A model generated the notes under the pieces. The model did no database searches and had not been told where the DNA came from. It worked only from the letters and a program-made list of their open reading frames with translations. From Apostichopus japonicus (lineage: Eukaryota > Echinodermata > Holothuroidea > Aspidochirotida > Stichopodidae), in assembly GCF_037975245.1 (NCBI RefSeq), contig NC_092582.1, positions 25,398,077 through 25,462,076 of the forward strand: a DNA stretch of 64,000 bases. Reading direction: 5' to 3'. This document shows positions 59,215-64,000 of this stretch, one piece after another. Numbering within the stretch: position 1 is the stretch's first letter; each line of letters begins with the position of its first letter. Made by a program: the position numbers and the translations under genes.

Positions 59215-59830
59215 TTCTTCCTTCACAGCATCATAAAATTCATTATTAATAATCCATTTATACAAATTCTTATGTTGCTGTATTTGAGAATAATTTTCGT
59301 TAGTAAAACAAAGATTTTAATCATATTCATTGCATTAACTATTATTCATGTAACTCCCTTACTTCACTGTATGAAATAAAACATTGTTTCACCAATGCAT
59401 TATTCCAGTTGTTATACTGCTGGGAGGGGAGACACCAAGGTCTTTTAATACTTCAGTTACCCTATTAATGCTAACTAGATGCTCAATAATGCTTCCCACA
59501 ATGGGGATGTTGGGTCTAGCAAACCTTAAGTCTAGTGGACCCTCAATGTAATGGGCATCCTCCCCCCCCCCCCTCACATGTTGGTACTGCATGTGGTATA
59601 CTTTTGTTAGTGAAACTAAGAGTTTCATCCTAGTCATTACATTGAGGGATGCTCTTTATATAACTCCCTTACTTCACTGCAGCATATTGGTAATCAACTA
59701 TTCTAGCTGTAATGTTGCTAGTACTGTATTTGAGAATCCTTTTGTTAGTGAAACAAAGAGTTTAATGCTATCCATTACATTTAGGAGTACTCTCTAAGTC
59801 TCTACCTTCACAACATCATATCATAAATTA
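59215..59830. repeat. Diverged tandem repeats
   Basis: The blocks CTGTATTTGAGAAT, TTNGTTAGTGAAACAAAGAG, TAACTCCCTTACTTCACTG and CTTCACA-CATCAT recur in the same order around 59215-59375, 59600-59680 and 59715-59830. A poly-C tract at about 59563-59574 sits in a separate inserted segment. Confidence 0.6.
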
Positions 59831-59862
59831 TTAACAATCCATTATCTCTTTATATTTACTGC

Positions 59863-59962
59863 AGAGCTGTAGTCGAGTCCAATTAGCCAGAGTCCGATCC
59901 AAGTCCGAGTCCATCTGGTCTGAGCCAAATCCAAGACCCCTCAAGTCCGAGCCGACTCCAGA
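59863..59962. repeat. AGTCCGAGTCC-type simple repeat
   Basis: Degenerate repeats of AGTCCGA, AAGTCCGAGTCC and GAGCC between an AGAGCTGTAGTCGAGTCC start and a GCCGACTCCAGA end. Repeats of this composition are widespread in animal genomes. Confidence 0.6.
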
Positions 59963-62900
59963 TACCAAAGATCACTTTTGGTAAAAATTCTTGAACTGTT
60001 ATGATAATTATGCACCCAGGAGGAAATTTACCTCATGCTATAATTTTTTTTCGGACCAAATAAGTGGCAGCAAGCTTTTCCTGGTTCATAAATGTTCAGC
60101 CCGGGCGCTCAACTTTCAAACCATGCAGGGAGAGGCAAAATCATATTCAAACCACGACCACCGCCAGGTTAAAACGTGTTTGTGAGAACCCTGCTCTACT
60201 AAAAGTGATATTCTAGTTACATTTAGGATTGCTCATTAAGACTTTCAAATCATCATCATTGTCGTGGTTGCTACTTTTTCTGATGTCATCATCATTTGTG
60301 AATTATTGTTATTGTTGCCATGTTACATTGCCAGTATCAATTTTGCTTATTGTTCTCTCAAAATTGCAGAGTAGAAGGAAGAAATGTTAGCTAATATTTA
60401 TTATACCATATGTTCTTGGTCTCTAAATTGTTTACGCTGAGGTCAGTATGAACAAAGTGTTTATAATAGTTTTTCTTTCTGTTAAAGTATTTTCTGAATC
60501 ATTTCATTAATTTTATATTTATACTGGAATTTTCAGTAGGTGTTGGCTTCATTGAGGGTCAAAGGCTACTCAAGGTCAGTAGAGTAACATAGAGCATCTA
60601 ACTCAACAAGGAAAAGTTGGTAGTCATATGTAGTGCATATAGGTTTCTGACATTGAGTACTAGTCTATAAATTTGTACAGTATAGCAGAAGCCCATGTGA
60701 GATAACTAGATATCTGAAACTGAAAGCCCTGTTAACATGATAGTTCAATATTGGAATGATGAATGGAAGTTTGTATGCAGGTGTATCATGTGCCGAGTTC
60801 ACGCTAATGCTTTTAGCCAAGTCAAAGGTTAATTGAGGCCAATATAGGTAAAATCTGAAAACCGTCATGATCCCATACTATCTAGTATCTGACTAGTAGC
60901 TGCTTTAATAGCTGAATCTTAGGGCAATTAATATATTTATCAGAACAAGTAATGTACCTCAAAAGACTTCTTAAGCTCTTTTGAGCCCCATTCAATATTG
61001 CAGTGTATTAACTTCATCATTCTTTAACAAATTTACTCCAAATTGCTAGCTTTATGTTCTGGCAATGAACCTTTGTCATATCATGTTGCATGAGTGCTGT
61101 AACTGGTTTACAAGCTTGCAAAAGTCTTAAAAGGAGGATAGGGTGTTGGGATAAATAGTTCAAAATAATATTAACAAAATTGTACCATATTTTGCTTTTT
61201 TTTCCCCCACATGTTGCTACTGCTTGAATAAGACTAGTTGATAGGACTTTTTGTGAGCTCCACCTTTGACAACAAGGTACAGTAGACTTCAACTGCATCT
61301 TGTTGGCAACATCCTAGGAAAGTTTCAATAAACACAGATGTTTCTATAAAATGAGGAATCTGATGAACATTCCAATACTGCGAGTCTTTATTGGACATTT
61401 CAGCAGGAGGCAATAACCAATTCTGCCATCATTACATACTGTAGGTCCTTCATAAAATGCCACTTAAAGAACTGTATTACTTTCTTGGGAAGGTGAATTT
61501 TATTGTCAAATACAACTTCTTTCAAATATTTAGTTTCCCAACCTGTCCAACTCCCCCCCCCACCCCCACCCCTCCCTTTATCCCGAGTAGTTTACAGAAA
61601 CTGGGACAGAACATTTTTTGTGGGAAACAAGGTTAAATAATGTTGTTTGAGGTATTGAGCATTTATCTATATGTCCCTTTCGAATCTAGATAGGAGGAAG
61701 TAGCAAACAATGCAAGGAAAACATGAAGTTCAAATGGATGCTTTAATTGCTTTTACCCAAAACATTGCTATATTCATTGATAAATATAATCCACTTAAAA
61801 TTCAGTACCGTTACACAACATGCAAAAGAGATATGATATTGATGTACTTTCTGAATTTAGACCATTGCAGGTGAACAAGTTTAACATTGGTTTTTAATTT
61901 GACTGTATGTAGAAAACACCGGTTACATAATGAACCTCAGATACAATGTCGTGTAAATACATATTACTGCTAGGAGCTGTTTAACAAACAGTAAAAGAAA
62001 AATTTATTACTTGAATATCAAGAGATTCGCAGAACTCTACTCCTTCAACAATATTTACAGTGGTTCAGACTTCAAGGCAGTGCAAGGGCAACAACTGCCT
62101 ATCTCTTTAAGAAATTTCCAAATGCTTTCATTTCTTGCATTTGCATATGTTCAAAAGAAAAATGACAAATTAAAAGATGTGTTTTCAACATGTTATTACA
62201 TCTCTCCCCTCCCCCCCCCCCTCTCCCCATTTAAAAAGTATTGCATGTACAGCAGTAACCCTTTTTGTACATGTGCAATATATGGGGCAGAGCCTTATTC
62301 ATGACTTGACCAAGCCCTTTATCTATTTGAATAGCACAAGTTATGTCAGTAGTATTCACATCAATGCCTCATAGAAAATGTGTCTCATGGTAAATTTTCT
62401 AGCTGATAGCATGAATGTGAATGAGCTGAAGTTGTAGAAGTTGCTCTGTTTATATATTTCTGAAAGTAACATAAAATTTCATATTGATTTTTAATGAAAA
62501 TATTTGCATTTATCAGTAATAAACAGAAAGAAGACATAATGATTTCTGCTATAGTGTCTTATCTCTGCCTCTTATGTTAAAATTGTGTTCATTGGTTGAT
62601 CCTTGTACTTCGAACATATTGCTCCCTAACTCAGCAAACCCATATTCGATCTGAAGATGCTAATTCAGACAGCTTACTGTTATGACTTGCCTGGTGAGAA
62701 ATAGGGTTTTCCTTTGATGCAAAATTCCAGTTATCGCTATTGTTGACAAACATGACTAGCTTTGGTTGAAGTATGAATTTCATTCATTATTCTTAACTTT
62801 CGCTGTAGGTTAGGGTAACATAGATGTACAGGTTTGGGAGATTGTTTAACCCATCTCCCTGTCGTCTAATATGAGATTGATGTGGCACCTCATTGCCAAC

Positions 62901-63329
62901 TGTTTAAATTTGAATATACCTACTGAATGTTCTAGCAAGTTCTCGACCAATATTGATGAATTTGCATCTGGATGAGTTTGCACTGTATGAATTTGAATCA
63001 TCAAAGTATGTAAGGAGCCATTTCTTTAAACCTTGCAAGACTGGTCTATAGAGTTTCAGCTAATTTAATACAAAGCCTTGTAGAACCTGGAATGTGTTTT
63101 CTAGAGATGGATATACAACGAATAAAGCTAAGAATTTAAGCCGATCGATGAAGAATTCAAATACTGTGTAATCCTATCCTACTTCAAAGGTGTACGTGGT
63201 CGAAAGGTTTCCTAAATAACTGGTCCTTTCAGATCTGCAACTTCATCTTGAGAACTTCTTTTTGGTCACACAGTAGCTTGAAACAATTGAAAGTTGGAGA
63301 CAGTACTTTGAAGATATGTGCTTCGGCAC
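59963..63329. other. No recognised gene
   Basis: AT-rich with poly-C tracts near 61553-61561 and 62208-62220. No domains, RNA genes or element ends recognised. Confidence 0.35.
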
Positions 63330-63337
63330 CATGTACC

Positions 63338-63469
63338 CAGTGGCGTAGCCACGGGGGGGGGGGGGGGGGGGCTACTACTCTGGTAGTAACAAGAGGCCCT
63401 CCCAGGAATTTGTCAAGCCCCCCCCCAAGCGCCCACCCCTCCACTGGAACAATCCTGGCTACGTCACTG
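63338..63469. mobile_element. 132-bp hAT-like MITE with perfect 8-bp target duplication
   Basis: Left end CAGTGGCGTAGCC and right end GGCTACGTCACTG are inverted (12/13). CATGTACC at 63330-63337 is repeated exactly at 63470-63477. The interior is little more than a long poly-G tract (about 63353-63371) and a poly-C tract, which read as Gly and Pro runs in spurious frames. Confidence 0.92.
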
Positions 63470-63660
63470 CATGTACCACAGGTTTATCTGATATCAAAGT
63501 GAAAGCGGCTTTCCACAAGAGTAAAGAAAGCATATCTACATTTTTGTGTAACTTACACAACTCAATCCCCACGCAAACAAGACTACCTACGTATAGTTTT
63601 CATAGAGGATTCCAATAATTCCTGCAATTTCCTACCAATAACATATGGAAAGTCACTCCT

Positions 63661-64000
63661 GTTATCGTGGCAGAGCTAGGGGTATTGGTAAGAGGGGGTG
63701 AGAATGGTCTGTATGGGCGCTTTCGACTTTATCTAAGCGGAGCGCCACCACAGGTTGGTGCAGAGCGTACAGAAATCTTTTGAGTAAAGATACTCCCTAT
63801 ATTGCCGGAAATGACCCTTTCCGGGCCTTGCTAATTTGCAGATAAACGAAGAATAAATAGGTGTCATCGCCAACAAAATGTGACAAATGTCACATGATAG
63901 GTAGATGAGAGCGCCATAAAAAAGTCAATAATCGCGAATAAGTAAAAAAGTGATAAGTAGCTGAAAAGGGCGCCAGCAGCCCATTTGAGTGCGTTAGGGG
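63661..64000. repeat. Diverged relative of the 761-1039 MITE, running off the window
   Basis: TTATCTAAGCGGAGCGCCACCA, GCAGAGCGTA, GCCGGAAATGACCCTTTCC and GGGCCTTGCTAATTTGCA parallel blocks at about 808-920 in the same order. The ends are not visible here. Confidence 0.6.

Noticed and set aside
58786-59265. 159-codon minus-strand open frame
   Set aside because: No recognisable domain, AT-rich codons and overlap with a diverged repeat at 59215. It could be chance; not annotated as a gene.
1-64000. CRISPR arrays, operons and bacterial-type regulatory sites
   Set aside because: The spliced NLR gene, LINE and MITEs show a eukaryotic genome; the tandem arrays are minisatellites without spacer structure.

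Overview
The window is animal nuclear DNA: AT-rich, intron-bearing, with very little coding sequence and much repeat-derived DNA. A multi-exon NLR-type innate immune gene, a CR1/L2-like non-LTR retrotransposon, a Ty3/gypsy relic and many short inverted-repeat transposons suggest a marine invertebrate deuterostome, most likely an echinoderm such as a sea cucumber. That assignment is inference from gene and repeat content; no diagnostic gene settles it.

Layout. 1-7.5 kb: non-coding DNA with a (TA)n tract, a 279-bp MITE with a near-perfect 8-bp target duplication, a perfect 42-bp-arm foldback and smaller repeats. 7.5-9.96 kb: a decayed gypsy element, internally deleted into its 3' LTR. 10-15.2 kb: minisatellites and two hAT-like MITEs with 8-bp target duplications. 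15.24-19.67 kb: a 4.4-kb TA-flanked inverted-repeat element with subterminal GACTAA arrays, two exon-like fragments and a nested 1.75-kb foldback built from ~145-bp units. 19.86-20.65 kb: a GC-richer minisatellite and a CR1/L2-type 3' tail. 22.90-30.78 kb: a 3.94-kb tandem duplication whose copies are almost identical. 35.7-47.8 kb, minus strand: the NLR gene, for which five exons join with consistent splice phases (start exon, death-fold exon, NACHT exon, helical exon, first LRR exon); its 3' exons were not found. 48.06-48.49 kb: a ~100-bp minisatellite just upstream of that gene. 49.51-49.74 kb: a perfect 238-bp palindrome. 49.76-54.2 kb, minus strand: a nearly complete LINE with two intact ORFs. 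54.3-64 kb: mostly unassigned DNA with hairpins, diverged repeats, a 132-bp MITE with a perfect 8-bp duplication, and a second copy of the repeat seen at 0.8-1.0 kb.

The most notable signal is at the LINE ORF1/ORF2 junction. ORF1 ends with the in-register heptamer T TTA AAC directly before its TAG stop. ORF2 is open in exactly the -1 frame and has no ATG before its endonuclease domain, so programmed -1 frameshifting is a strong prediction.

The only convincing host gene is the NLR. From family knowledge, its N-terminal death-fold domain would recruit signalling partners, the NACHT ATPase would oligomerise, and the LRRs would sense ligand or self-inhibit.
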